From Peribacillus simplex (GTDB lineage: Bacteria; Bacillota; Bacilli; Bacillales; DSM-1321), in contig NZ_LNNH01000028.1 of assembly GCF_001542915.1 (NCBI RefSeq), forward strand, positions 62,001 through 126,000: 64,000 nt of DNA. The letters run 5' to 3'. Shown piece by piece: positions 7,937 to 15,680 of this stretch (position 1 is its first letter; each line of letters starts with the position of its first letter). Both the position numbers and the translations under genes were made by a program. The notes beneath the pieces were generated by a model. The model was not told where the DNA came from and did no database searches. It was given only the letters and a program-made list of their open reading frames with translations.

Positions 7937-7990
7937 CTAACCAATATACGTCCTATTCTTTGTATCACTAATACCTAATTTTCTTTCCAT
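7937..7990 (-). other. 17-codon ORF with a strong ribosome site, possible start of the decayed GAPDH gene
   Basis: GGAGGGGG lies four nt before ATG 7990, and the frame (MERKLGISDTKNRTYIG) stops at 7937. The distance from this ATG to the GAPDH-like AIN motif is about the length of a normal GAPDH N-terminus, so it may be the original start of that gene. The coding sequence between them is too degraded to prove it. Confidence 0.3.
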
Positions 7991-8112
7991 CGTGCCCCCT
8001 CCTTTTCTTTTTTGATCTCTTTTTCTATCCAGAAAATAAATTATTGATCTACCCCTAATCTAAAAGCCTTTTTATAAACCATTTCCAGTAAATCATTAGT
8101 AATTCTCTGCAT
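7975..8112 (-). pseudogene. Sda-like sporulation checkpoint protein interrupted by a stop codon
   Basis: From ATG 8112 the frame gives 23 residues (ITNDLLEMVYKKAFRLGVDQ at the end), then TAA 8041-8043. It continues in the same frame as FIFWIEKEIKKEK. Together this resembles Sda, the 46-residue inhibitor of sporulation kinase KinA, whose pattern is LSDELL-x2-Y-x-KA...FI-x2-IE-x-EIKRR. The stop falls where Sda-type proteins have an acidic residue just before FI. AGAGG lies upstream of the ATG. The short family length makes the match suggestive rather than certain. Confidence 0.5.
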
Positions 8113-8133
8113 TTCAAAAACCTCTTTTATATC

Positions 8134-9375
8134 CTAATTACCTTGTTTTTTTACAACTCCTATTAATCCATGCAGTGTTCTTATAAATTCATTCCCGGTT
8201 AAATGCCCTAATCCCCCATGGGCGCAATCCAGTTCACTATATTGCATGATACGATCTCTCCGAATTCCAGGGCCATGAATGAGGATCGGAACGGGTTCAC
8301 CTGTATGCTCTCCGACTTCACAAGGCGTAGAATGGTCAGCAGCCAAAGCCAAATAGACATTTTCAGGTAAATCCTGGACAATAAGCCCGACCATCTGATC
8401 GAAAAGTTCAATTGCTTTTGCTTTTTCAAATGGTTCATTATCATGGCCTTTAACATCAGGCGCCTTAATATGGACGTAGACCATATCTTGTTTTGCAATC
8501 TCTTCAAGAGCTAGTCGCGCTTTTAATTCTACATTTGTGTCTATATTTCCTGTCATACTGCTATCGGTAATCGGCTTAAAGCCGGCTAGTTGGGCAACAC
8601 CTAATACCGTACTTTCTCCTGCAATACAGCTTCCTTTAACTTTTAGTTGTTGAACAATTGGTTCCAGCTTCACCATTTTTCCAGCTCCCCTTGTCAAAAT
8701 AAAGTTAGCGGGTAACTTCCCCTCAGCATTGCGCTTCATATTAATTGGGTGGGATGATAATATGGCATGGGACTTCTTAAGAAGCATATTTAAAATAGTT
8801 GCTGTTCTTGCAGCTTCCTTCGATGCGTCCATAGGTTCTACCTGATGATAAGGTTTACCGTCGTGCGGGGCTTTAGGATCGGAGTCACTAATTTTATCGC
8901 TTAATCCATTTCCACGCAGGATTAACACAGCTCGATGTTCCGTAGCTGGTTTAAAAAAGACTTCTATCCCATCTTCAATCTCTATTCCATTAATAGCTTC
9001 AGCAATTTCGTCGGTTTTCTCGCGAATTCTCCCTGCACGTCGATCGACAACAATTCCGTTCTCATCGACCGTGGCAAAATTACACCGAAATACAATATCT
9101 CCAGGCTCGACTTGCATACCGATGCCTATAGCCTCAATAGGTCCTCGTCCAGGATAATGATGAGGCTGATAACCGAATAAAATTAAATGTCCCATATCCG
9201 TTCCTACGGGAATGCCGGAACTAATTGGATTCATCATACCCGTTATCCCTTCAGAAGCTAGGCGATCTAGATTCGGTGTTTGAGCGTATTCCAATGGAGT
9301 TTTATATTCTAATAAAGGATGGGGGCGATCCCCTAATCCATCAGCAATTGCCATGATAACTTTTCTTTTCAACAT
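8134..9375 (-). CDS. apgM: archaeal-type cofactor-independent phosphoglycerate mutase-like (ApgM family, alkaline phosphatase superfamily)
   Basis: A 413-residue metalloenzyme of the ApgM type. Metal and nucleophile motifs are present: IADGLGDRP near the N-terminus (first Asp ligand), GTDMGHLILFG at about 58-68 with the candidate Thr nucleophile, DPKAPHDGKPYHQVEP, IKAPDVKGHDNEPFEKA and AADHSTPCEVGEHTGEPVP at the C-terminus. Canonical members interconvert 3- and 2-phosphoglycerate. Bacilli normally use GpmI for this, and here the gene is paired with a DASS transporter 18 nt upstream and a divergent LysR gene. A catabolic role on an imported anion is therefore as likely as glycolysis. TCCTCC precedes the ATG. 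Family firm, substrate open. Confidence 0.75.
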   Translation of the reverse strand: MLKRKVIMAIADGLGDRPHPLLEYKTPLEYAQTPNLDRLASEGITGMMNPISSGIPVGTDMGHLILFGYQPHHYPGRGPIEAIGIGMQVEPGDIVFRCNFATVDENGIVVDRRAGRIREKTDEIAEAINGIEIEDGIEVFFKPATEHRAVLILRGNGLSDKISDSDPKAPHDGKPYHQVEPMDASKEAARTATILNMLLKKSHAILSSHPINMKRNAEGKLPANFILTRGAGKMVKLEPIVQQLKVKGSCIAGESTVLGVAQLAGFKPITDSSMTGNIDTNVELKARLALEEIAKQDMVYVHIKAPDVKGHDNEPFEKAKAIELFDQMVGLIVQDLPENVYLALAADHSTPCEVGEHTGEPVPILIHGPGIRRDRIMQYSELDCAHGGLGHLTGNEFIRTLHGLIGVVKKQGN

Positions 9376-9393
9376 AATGCTTTCCTCCTAATG

Positions 9394-10803
9394 TTATAAC
9401 CCCAGCACGTTAAACCAAGTAAAATATAATAGACTGATAACGGAAGCGCCAATAAAGCAAGTAACAACCGCATACTTCATTTGATCCAAGACAGAAAAGT
9501 ATCCTGTTGAAAAATAAATCGTATTAACTTTCGAATGTGGCGGAAGCGTGATTGTATAGGTCATAGTCATGGCAGCAGCTAGTGCAAGAGGTACAGGATC
9601 CATACCCAATGTTTTAGCCAAAGCGATGAAGGCTGGGATCAAAATCGTAACTCTCACAGTTTTACTCGTAAAGATGAGATGGCTGTACATACTTAGGAAA
9701 ATGACAACTACAGCTACCATCGTATGACTCATTTGGTCTATCCCTAAACCATCAACTAACTTACTGATTAGCCATACTGCTCCTCCAGAATCGTCCAATG
9801 CATTTCCTGCAGCATAGGCACCTGCAGCGAAAATCATGAGTTCCCATTTGATGTTCGCATCTTTCCATTCAAGCATTCCGACTTTTGGAAGCAAGCAAAG
9901 GAGTGCTGCAATAACCGCAGTCTGTGCGGTGCTGATTTCAAAACCGAACCAACCTTCTTGATAGTCTCCCGTAGCCCACAAGAATACAGTAAGGAGGAAT
10001 ATGATCGTTGCTTTCTTCTCAGCTAAGGAGAAAGAACCTAAATTCTTCAGTTCATCCTGGAGCGTACCCATTACATTTTCAAAGTTACCTTCTTCTTTTA
10101 TTGAGAATAATTTTAACCCTATCGCAAAGGTGATTGCCATCGTGATGATAGAGGCAGGCATAGAGGCAAAAAGCCAATCCATATAACCGATGTCACCGCC
10201 GGCTTGCTCGTTAATGAAACCGACTGCAATGATGTTACCAGCAGTAGCCGTCATGACGCCCGAAGTAGCAAGAGCATCCGCTTGGAGACCTTGAAGCATC
10301 ATAACTTTCCCAAGTGGACTTTTCCCTGGGATTGCTCGATAAACTTCCAGCAAAATCAAGCAAATCGGCATCATAAGTGTAGCTCGTGCTGTCGTGGACG
10401 GAACGAAAAACGCCAACACAAAATTGATAACGACTAAAACAATCAAAGTTCTTTTCGGTGTTTTACCAAATTTCGTGACCATCCATAATGAGAATCTTCT
10501 TCCTAAATTTGACTTCATCATTGCAGAAGTGAGGACAAACGCGGAAACCATTAACCAAATAACGTCAAACCCTAATGTTCCAAAAGCCACTTTTTGATCT
10601 TCAACGGCTCCGATTAATGGAAGCATCAGGATTGCAATGAGCGATGTTAGGTATATCGGAATTGGAGTAGTTACCCAAAGGACCAAAGCAGCAACGAATA
10701 CGGCTATTGATTTTTGTGCTGCAGGTTCCATTCCTTCTGGCGTAGGCATGAATATCAATAATAAAAAAGCTACAATAGCGATGGGAATTCCCCATTTTTT
10801 CAT
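9394..10803 (-). CDS. DASS/SLC13-family sodium:anion symporter
   Basis: A 469-residue polytopic membrane protein with about 11-12 hydrophobic segments. The two DASS signature loops are present: FFVPSTTARATLMMPICLIL in the first half and LIFTSKTVRVTILIPAF in the second, followed by the TITLPPHSKVNTIYF stretch. The usual SNT triplets appear as STT and SKT. Family members import di- and tricarboxylates, sulfate or related anions with Na+. The ApgM-like gene follows after 18 nt, so they are one operon, and the LysR gene at 11169 is divergent. I infer uptake of the substrate of the ApgM-like enzyme. Confidence 0.85.
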   Translation of the reverse strand: MKKWGIPIAIVAFLLLIFMPTPEGMEPAAQKSIAVFVAALVLWVTTPIPIYLTSLIAILMLPLIGAVEDQKVAFGTLGFDVIWLMVSAFVLTSAMMKSNLGRRFSLWMVTKFGKTPKRTLIVLVVINFVLAFFVPSTTARATLMMPICLILLEVYRAIPGKSPLGKVMMLQGLQADALATSGVMTATAGNIIAVGFINEQAGGDIGYMDWLFASMPASIITMAITFAIGLKLFSIKEEGNFENVMGTLQDELKNLGSFSLAEKKATIIFLLTVFLWATGDYQEGWFGFEISTAQTAVIAALLCLLPKVGMLEWKDANIKWELMIFAAGAYAAGNALDDSGGAVWLISKLVDGLGIDQMSHTMVAVVVIFLSMYSHLIFTSKTVRVTILIPAFIALAKTLGMDPVPLALAAAMTMTYTITLPPHSKVNTIYFSTGYFSVLDQMKYAVVTCFIGASVISLLYFTWFNVLGL

Positions 10804-10930
10804 TCCTCAATCCCGCCTTTCTTCATAAATGGTGAGTAAGTGACATCCCTTTCATCTTTTTTTTAATCATCTTGGATTCTCCTTGTATTAGTGATGTATT
10901 CGCTTTCATTATATTGAATCTAAAACTATG

Positions 10931-11148
10931 AAACAATTTGATTTTTTTTTAATAATCATAAAGAAATGTTATAGTTAACCGTAATCTTAAAATACTTCCT
11001 TCCTTGTAAGTGGTGTAATTGAGTATTAATTAACACCCCTGTACATAAAAAAACTCATCTTTTTTTATTTTCTCCGTTCATTTATTTTCACGTAAAACGA
11101 TTAAACAATTTGATATAATTTTATAAATAATAAGAAAACGCCATAGTT
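10931..11148. promoter_or_regulatory. two-copy 46-bp imperfect direct repeat in the DASS/LysR divergent region
   Basis: AAACAATTTGAT, then 28 bases, then ATAGTT occurs at 10931-10976 and again at 11103-11148 with exactly the same spacing. The intervening 28 bases match at 17 positions. One copy lies about 130 nt before the DASS start and the other immediately before the LysR ribosome site. It looks like a duplicated regulator-binding or promoter unit, most simply bound by the adjacent LysR protein. Confidence 0.5.
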
Positions 11149-11168
11149 GAGGGGAAGGATCATGAAAT

Positions 11169-12059
11169 ATGAACTTAACGAAGCTGCAAACCTTTATCAC
11201 ACTATCTGATTGTTTAAACTTTACCCTGGCGGCGGAGCAACTTTATTGTTCACAACCGGCTGTAAGTATGCAAATTCAAAGTCTTGAGAGGGATTTAGGG
11301 TTTCCCCTTTTTGACCGTATCGGAAAAAAGCTATTCTTAACTAAACAAGGTGAGCATTTCAAACCATATGCGGAACAAATGATTAATCTATTTCATTCAT
11401 CCAAAGAGCATATTAAGCAACTAGACAACTTAGCTTCTGGAACATTATCCTTTGGAGCAAGCAATTTTGTTGGAGTGTACCTTCTTCCCGCTATCCTCAG
11501 TGACTTCAACAAAAAATTCCCTGGCATCAAGATTAACATGAATATTACATCCTCAAGTCACTTGATTCATATGCTGGAGTCCAAAAAAGTAGAGGTTTTG
11601 GTTCTCTCTGATCGAATACCAATCGATGAAAACCGTTTTCAATTCAAAAATTTTCATCAAGATGAGCTTGTTTTAATCGTCAATAACCAACATCGGCTTG
11701 CTCAAAAAGATATGTGTACTTTAAAGGATTTGATCGATGAAACATTGGTTTTGAAACCTAATAAATCTGCTACCCGAAATTTTTTGGATGGGGAATTTAA
11801 AGAATATGGATTCCGTTTTCCAAAGTATATGGAGATAAGTAACCTGGAAGCAATCAAACAAAGCGTAATTCACGGTCTTGGCGTATCGATCGTCTCTAAT
11901 TTTTCCATTAAACAGGAAATTAAAAGCGGATTATTAGTTGAGGTTCCCATAGAGGGAGTAAAATTTCTAAGGGGAATTAGGTACATTTATCATCGAGGCT
12001 CACATCTTTCACCGGCTACAAAGCAATTTCTCTCTCTGCTGGATCAAAAGTCCGTTTAA
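11169..12059 (+). CDS. LysR-type transcriptional regulator
   Basis: A 296-residue LTTR. The N-terminal winged HTH is canonical: LQTFITLSDCLNFTLAAEQLYCSQPAVSMQIQ, then LERDLGFPLFDRIGKKLFLTKQG. The effector domain is CysB/CysL-like (LSFGASNFVGVYLLPAIL and the conserved VIHGLGVSIVSN). AAGGAT lies about ten nt before ATG 11169; an earlier ATG at 11162 is in another frame. It is divergent from the DASS/ApgM pair and is the obvious candidate to control it. The effector is probably the transported anion or a metabolite of it. Confidence 0.9.
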   Translation: MNLTKLQTFITLSDCLNFTLAAEQLYCSQPAVSMQIQSLERDLGFPLFDRIGKKLFLTKQGEHFKPYAEQMINLFHSSKEHIKQLDNLASGTLSFGASNFVGVYLLPAILSDFNKKFPGIKINMNITSSSHLIHMLESKKVEVLVLSDRIPIDENRFQFKNFHQDELVLIVNNQHRLAQKDMCTLKDLIDETLVLKPNKSATRNFLDGEFKEYGFRFPKYMEISNLEAIKQSVIHGLGVSIVSNFSIKQEIKSGLLVEVPIEGVKFLRGIRYIYHRGSHLSPATKQFLSLLDQKSV

Positions 12060-12364
12060 ATCATCTGTTGATGTTCAATCACCATGACGTCATTTAGGGT
12101 GTGAATACAGAATGTGGGATATTATCCGCACACAATGTTAGTCTTGTGTTTTTACTAGATTTAAATGTTCAAAAACTAGTCGTTTATGGTGATTTATCCA
12201 TAACTAAAGAATTATATGTTTTTTTAATTATTGTTCAACAATAAAGCCATTTTCTTGAATAGTAGCATTAACTGGGTTTGGATATATAAGTTAAAATCCA
12301 GGGGGAATTGTGAAGAATTGCACTAAATGTTACCTAGTCTTATTGGAAGAAGAAAAAGAAAAAG
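12060..12364. other. intergenic, no supported gene
   Basis: AT-rich sequence between the LysR gene and a strong hairpin at 12365. I see no ORF with a ribosome site. If the hairpin is the LysR terminator, this is an unusually long 3' untranslated region. Confidence 0.4.
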
Positions 12365-12410
12365 CACGACCAAATGTAAACATATTTTTACATTTGGTCG
12401 TGATCTTTTA
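12365..12410 (+). terminator. long-stem intrinsic terminator
   Basis: CACGACCAAATGTAAA (12365-12380) pairs perfectly with TTTACATTTGGTCGTG (12387-12402), 16 bp, followed by ATCTTTTAT. It is the first terminator downstream of the LysR gene. Confidence 0.75.
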
Positions 12411-12476
12411 TAATCGATGTAAGGATATCTTTACTTTCCAATTGGAGAGTTATTAATAAAAAGAAGTTTAATACTT

Positions 12477-12680
12477 ATGCAACGTTATTTGATGATTGTG
12501 CTTTATGTTGTACTTCTTGGCAATGGAGCTGCTTTACTAATTTTATATGCAATGGGTGTTCGTTTTATTGAAATTGGTATGTTGATTGTATGTATGATGG
12601 AATCATATAGGTTAATTGGATTCGGAGCTCTTGTAACCAAGCGATTAATAGAAAGATATTCATCTATGTTATTAAACTAA
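12477..12680 (+). CDS. small hydrophobic hypothetical membrane protein
   Basis: A 67-residue ORF with two hydrophobic stretches (YLMIVLYVVLLGNGAALLIL and IEIGMLIVCMM) and a basic C-terminal part (TKRLIERYSS), suggesting a two-pass membrane protein. The ribosome site before ATG 12477 is weak. The ORF is framed by a terminator upstream (12365-12410) and one downstream (12704-12748), which supports a separate small transcription unit. It lies inside the 44-bp-repeat-bounded segment. No family is recognised. Confidence 0.45.
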   Translation: MQRYLMIVLYVVLLGNGAALLILYAMGVRFIEIGMLIVCMMESYRLIGFGALVTKRLIERYSSMLLN

Positions 12681-12703
12681 AGGCCGCTTTAATAACGTAA
12701 CTA

Positions 12704-12748
12704 AAGCTTAATTTCTCGGTGTTAAATGCGAGAAATTAAGCTTTTCTT
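12704..12748 (+). terminator. intrinsic terminator, possibly bidirectional
   Basis: AAGCTTAATTTCTCG (12704-12718) pairs with CGAGAAATTAAGCTT (12729-12743), 15 bp, followed by TTCTT. It sits between the small membrane ORF and the convergent glaH gene. Confidence 0.8.
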
Positions 12749-12779
12749 ACCGTTGTAAAGATGTTACTCTCTTAGCGAG

Positions 12780-12823
12780 GGAAAAATCTATGGGAGTGCA
12801 AAATGAAACTATTGGTTGAATCT
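12780..12823. repeat. 44-bp direct repeat, right copy (covers the glaH 3' end)
   Basis: This is identical to 7743-7786. The last four glaH codons and its stop (12809-12823) lie inside the repeat, so joining the two copies by deletion would leave glaH intact. This is the geometry expected of an attL/attR pair or of a segment inserted by homologous exchange at the gene end. Confidence 0.9.
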
Positions 12824-13747
12824 GCCGCGCTGGCGCAATAATTCACGATTCAAGTTCGGATCCTTTTCGAAAGCGGCACGGCCGTGAAGCCAAAAAATAT
12901 TATTGACGACAACTAAATCTCCAACAGGAAGCCCCAATTCCATTACGCTTTCATCGCTTTCCAAGGAATGAGATAAATCCCGTAAGTATTTGGCCTGTTC
13001 GATTGATTCAGGATAAACGAATTGATCGATAAAGCAAACGCCTGGTTGGTTATTGTGATTAAAGAAAGTCAATCTTTCAATTTCCTGTTCAATGTTTTTA
13101 CTCTTTGGAGCTTTGTACGTAAATTTATGACTCGAAATGGGATGATTGACGTAATGATCAAGTTCTTTCCAATCATCCAGATGCAATAGGCGTGATTCTC
13201 CACCGCGGGCATTCTCTTCGACCATCTTCATCATCAATAGCCAGTCCGTCGGCTCATCCACAAACGTTCCGTCCGTATGAAGCGTGAATAAACGATAGGC
13301 TTGGCGCAGGTATGAATCACTGCTATCCGTATCTTGAACACTAAATCGCGCATAATACTTACCTGACATGGCATCATGGTTTGGTGTTCCAAGCAAGTAA
13401 GAAATGGCTGTGGCAAACAATACATATTCATCGGTATTTTCAGTGACCCCATTTAGGCCGAGGGTGAACCCTCCAGAATCCCGATCATGAACGATACTGC
13501 GAAGAACTTCTCCAAATTCCGATCCCACTTGATCCAATAAATACGATGCAACGATGAGGCGAGCGTATGGCGTATATTCCAAATGTTGAACAGTCTGATT
13601 ATCCTTCAATACGGCTTCGAGAAAACCGGCAATGGATTCTTTGGAGATTTCGATGTGATACAAACGATTGGTTTGCGGGTGAACCTTCACCTCATAGTTT
13701 TCTGTTTTCATTTCAAACTTAGCCCGTTTTTTTTCTGCAATGTTCAT
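12809..13747 (-). CDS. glaH: glutarate 2-hydroxylase (CsiD/GlaH), Fe(II)/2-oxoglutarate dioxygenase
   Basis: A 312-residue enzyme that converts glutarate to L-2-hydroxyglutarate with 2-oxoglutarate and O2. It follows E. coli CsiD closely by eye: DAMSGKYYARF, SDSYLRQAYRLFTLHTDG, LLHLDDW, IDQFVYP and VNNIFWLHGR. Iron ligands are H157, D159 and H288, with R301/R305 near the C-terminus for 2-oxoglutarate. AGGAGG lies before ATG 13747. The C-terminus (RQRGRFNQ) is about ten residues shorter than E. coli CsiD and is encoded within the 44-bp repeat. It follows the lhgO operon after a 329-nt gap, so it may have its own promoter. Confidence 0.9.
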   Translation of the reverse strand: MNIAEKKRAKFEMKTENYEVKVHPQTNRLYHIEISKESIAGFLEAVLKDNQTVQHLEYTPYARLIVASYLLDQVGSEFGEVLRSIVHDRDSGGFTLGLNGVTENTDEYVLFATAISYLLGTPNHDAMSGKYYARFSVQDTDSSDSYLRQAYRLFTLHTDGTFVDEPTDWLLMMKMVEENARGGESRLLHLDDWKELDHYVNHPISSHKFTYKAPKSKNIEQEIERLTFFNHNNQPGVCFIDQFVYPESIEQAKYLRDLSHSLESDESVMELGLPVGDLVVVNNIFWLHGRAAFEKDPNLNRELLRQRGRFNQ

Positions 13748-14076
13748 GAATAATTCCTCCTGTTATTAAGATAGGTAACAAAGTCAACGGGAAATATAAA
13801 AAGCCAGCCGCACATTATTACCCCCAGTAAATAGGAAGTACATGTACAACTGGCTTATATTCACTTCACTGCTCTATGGGAATAGAGTCACAGCGAATAT
13901 GCAGTTTATGTAAGATTTATTTTTCCTGTTTCCAATGATTAAGAACTTTACACGATTCTGAAATGGTGTGTTTCAAAAGGTGTGAATGTCAAAATATTGG
14001 CTTAACTCCATTAAAGCTTTTTTGCTAACCTTTGTCAACGGTTTTTGCAAATTATTCTGAAAAATAAGAACGATTA
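13748..14076. other. glaH upstream region
   Basis: This spacer between DUF3870 and glaH has no gene. It holds GTACATGTAC (13838-13847), a perfect 10-bp palindrome, and a minus-strand TTGACA (about 13992-13987) that could be a -35 element without an obvious -10. No copy of the ATTGGATACAAT box found upstream of the GntR gene is present. Confidence 0.4.
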
Positions 14077-14418
14077 CTAGCTTGATAGTTTCGTATGATC
14101 GTCCGCTTTAATTTGTTGAAAATGGTTATCCAAGTCCTTTAATGCAGCCACCAAAGCATTCGCTGCTTTGCCCCGGTAATAGGTTTGAATTGAATCTATC
14201 GCCTCATCGACACCATCCTTTAAACTGGTCCCCTTTAATAATTCCCCGATAAACGCCCGTCCATGCTCAGTTGCCAATGTACACGATGCTTCGAGGACAA
14301 CCCCATATTTAACATCGACTTCTGCCGTGATGGTCAACGTTTCAAAAACACTTTTTGCTGCCATCCCTTGAGGTAAACGTGCATGACCTGCAATGAATAT
14401 TGTTTTGCCATTAAACAT
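14077..14418 (-). CDS. DUF3870 domain protein
   Basis: A 113-residue cytoplasmic protein starting MFNGKTIFIAGHARLPQGMAA and containing VDVKYGVVLEASCTLATEHGRAFIGELLKG, the pattern of DUF3870. The family has no known reaction. It is found in catabolic operons, and here it sits 27 nt downstream of lhgO, between the two glutarate enzymes. An accessory role in glutarate or hydroxyglutarate use is inferred only from position. The conserved Cys in EASCTLAT could be functional. Confidence 0.8.
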   Translation of the reverse strand: MFNGKTIFIAGHARLPQGMAAKSVFETLTITAEVDVKYGVVLEASCTLATEHGRAFIGELLKGTSLKDGVDEAIDSIQTYYRGKAANALVAALKDLDNHFQQIKADDHTKLSS

Positions 14419-14445
14419 GAGGCATCTTCCTCTCCATAAAGGTTT

Positions 14446-15663
14446 TTATTTTGTGAATATCGCTTCCATTAAATGCGATTGTTCCGGAATACGGTTAACA
14501 ACCTCTTTTCCAATTTCAATCGAGGCCGTGGCGGCTGGTGAAGGGGCATTGCACACATGAACGGTACGTTTTCCCATGATGATGTGAAAGTCATCGACCA
14601 TATTACCGTCATCCTGTAACGCTTGAGCCCTAACTCCAGCGGGCGCCGGGATTAAATCGTCCTCTTGAATTTCGGGTATCAATTCCTGCAGGCTTTTCGT
14701 GAACTGCTTTTTACTGAAAGAACGGATATATTCATCCATCCCTTCCTTCATGAATTTACTGGCCAATTTCCAAAACCCTTTATAACGTAAAACTTCACTT
14801 AAATCTTTTGCATTGAAGTCGGTTTTTTTGTATCCTTCCCGTTTAAAACTTAGCACGGCATTAGGCCCTGCATCCACTTCCCCGCTGATCATCCGCGTAA
14901 AATGCACGCCTAAAAAAGGGAATTTAGGATTAGGAACAGGATAAATCAAGTGCTTGACGAGATAGCGTTTTTCGGGTTTCAGTTTAAAATATTCGCCGCG
15001 GAAGGGAACGATTTTCATATCGGTTTTATACCCCGCTGCTGCAGCTATTCGATCACTGTGCAAGCCTGCGCAATTTATGACCATCCTTGCCTTAATCGTT
15101 TTATTGCTCGTTTCGATGATGACCTCATCAATTTTCTCGGCAATCTTCTCCACCTTTGTATTCAGCATGATCTCACCCCCATTATCCCGGATGATATCCG
15201 CCATTTTTTCACTGACTTGACGATAATTGACGATGCCTGCCTGAGGCACACGAATCGCACCAAGCCCATGAACATGCGGTTCGATTTCCTTTAACTCACC
15301 AACATCGATTTTTTGTATCGCCAGGTCATTTTGCAAACCGCGGGTGTATAAATCATCTAGGAGCGGCATTTCTTCTTGCTTCGTTGCAACAATCACCTTA
15401 CCGCAAATATCATGTTCAATGCCGTACTTTTTACAGAATTCCGTCATGGAGCGGCTTCCTTGGCGGGCAAACCGTGCCTTGAAACTGCCAGGTTTATAAT
15501 AAATCCCAGAATGGATGACACCGCTATTATGTCCTGTTTGATGGTCAGCAACAACTGCCTCTTTTTCAATGACCACCACTTTGGCATGTGGAAACCGCTG
15601 ATACAGGGCCATACCTGTTGATAGACCTACAATCCCTCCGCCAACAATTGCAAAATCATACAC
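14446..15663 (-). CDS. lhgO: L-2-hydroxyglutarate dehydrogenase/oxidase
   Basis: A 405-residue FAD enzyme oxidising L-2-hydroxyglutarate to 2-oxoglutarate, the step after GlaH. YDFAIVGGGIVGLSTG is the dinucleotide-binding start, and HQTGHNSGVIHSGIYYKPGSFKA is a hallmark also seen in E. coli LhgO; VINCAGLHSDRIA follows. The frame opens at ATG 15684 inside the end of the GntR gene. GTG 15663, with AAAAGGAG eight nt upstream, fits the family N-terminus, so I choose it. The ribosome site overlaps the GntR stop codon, implying translational coupling. It is the second gene of the GntR-lhgO-DUF3870 operon. Confidence 0.92.
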   Translation of the reverse strand: MYDFAIVGGGIVGLSTGMALYQRFPHAKVVVIEKEAVVADHQTGHNSGVIHSGIYYKPGSFKARFARQGSRSMTEFCKKYGIEHDICGKVIVATKQEEMPLLDDLYTRGLQNDLAIQKIDVGELKEIEPHVHGLGAIRVPQAGIVNYRQVSEKMADIIRDNGGEIMLNTKVEKIAEKIDEVIIETSNKTIKARMVINCAGLHSDRIAAAAGYKTDMKIVPFRGEYFKLKPEKRYLVKHLIYPVPNPKFPFLGVHFTRMISGEVDAGPNAVLSFKREGYKKTDFNAKDLSEVLRYKGFWKLASKFMKEGMDEYIRSFSKKQFTKSLQELIPEIQEDDLIPAPAGVRAQALQDDGNMVDDFHIIMGKRTVHVCNAPSPAATASIEIGKEVVNRIPEQSHLMEAIFTK

Positions 15664-15680
15664 ATTGAACACTCCTTTTA

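Noticed and set aside
8134..9375. Assignment of the ApgM-like gene as the cell's glycolytic phosphoglycerate mutase
   Set aside because: Bacilli normally use GpmI, and the gene is paired with a transporter and regulator in an accessory segment. The family name is kept but the glycolytic role is not claimed.
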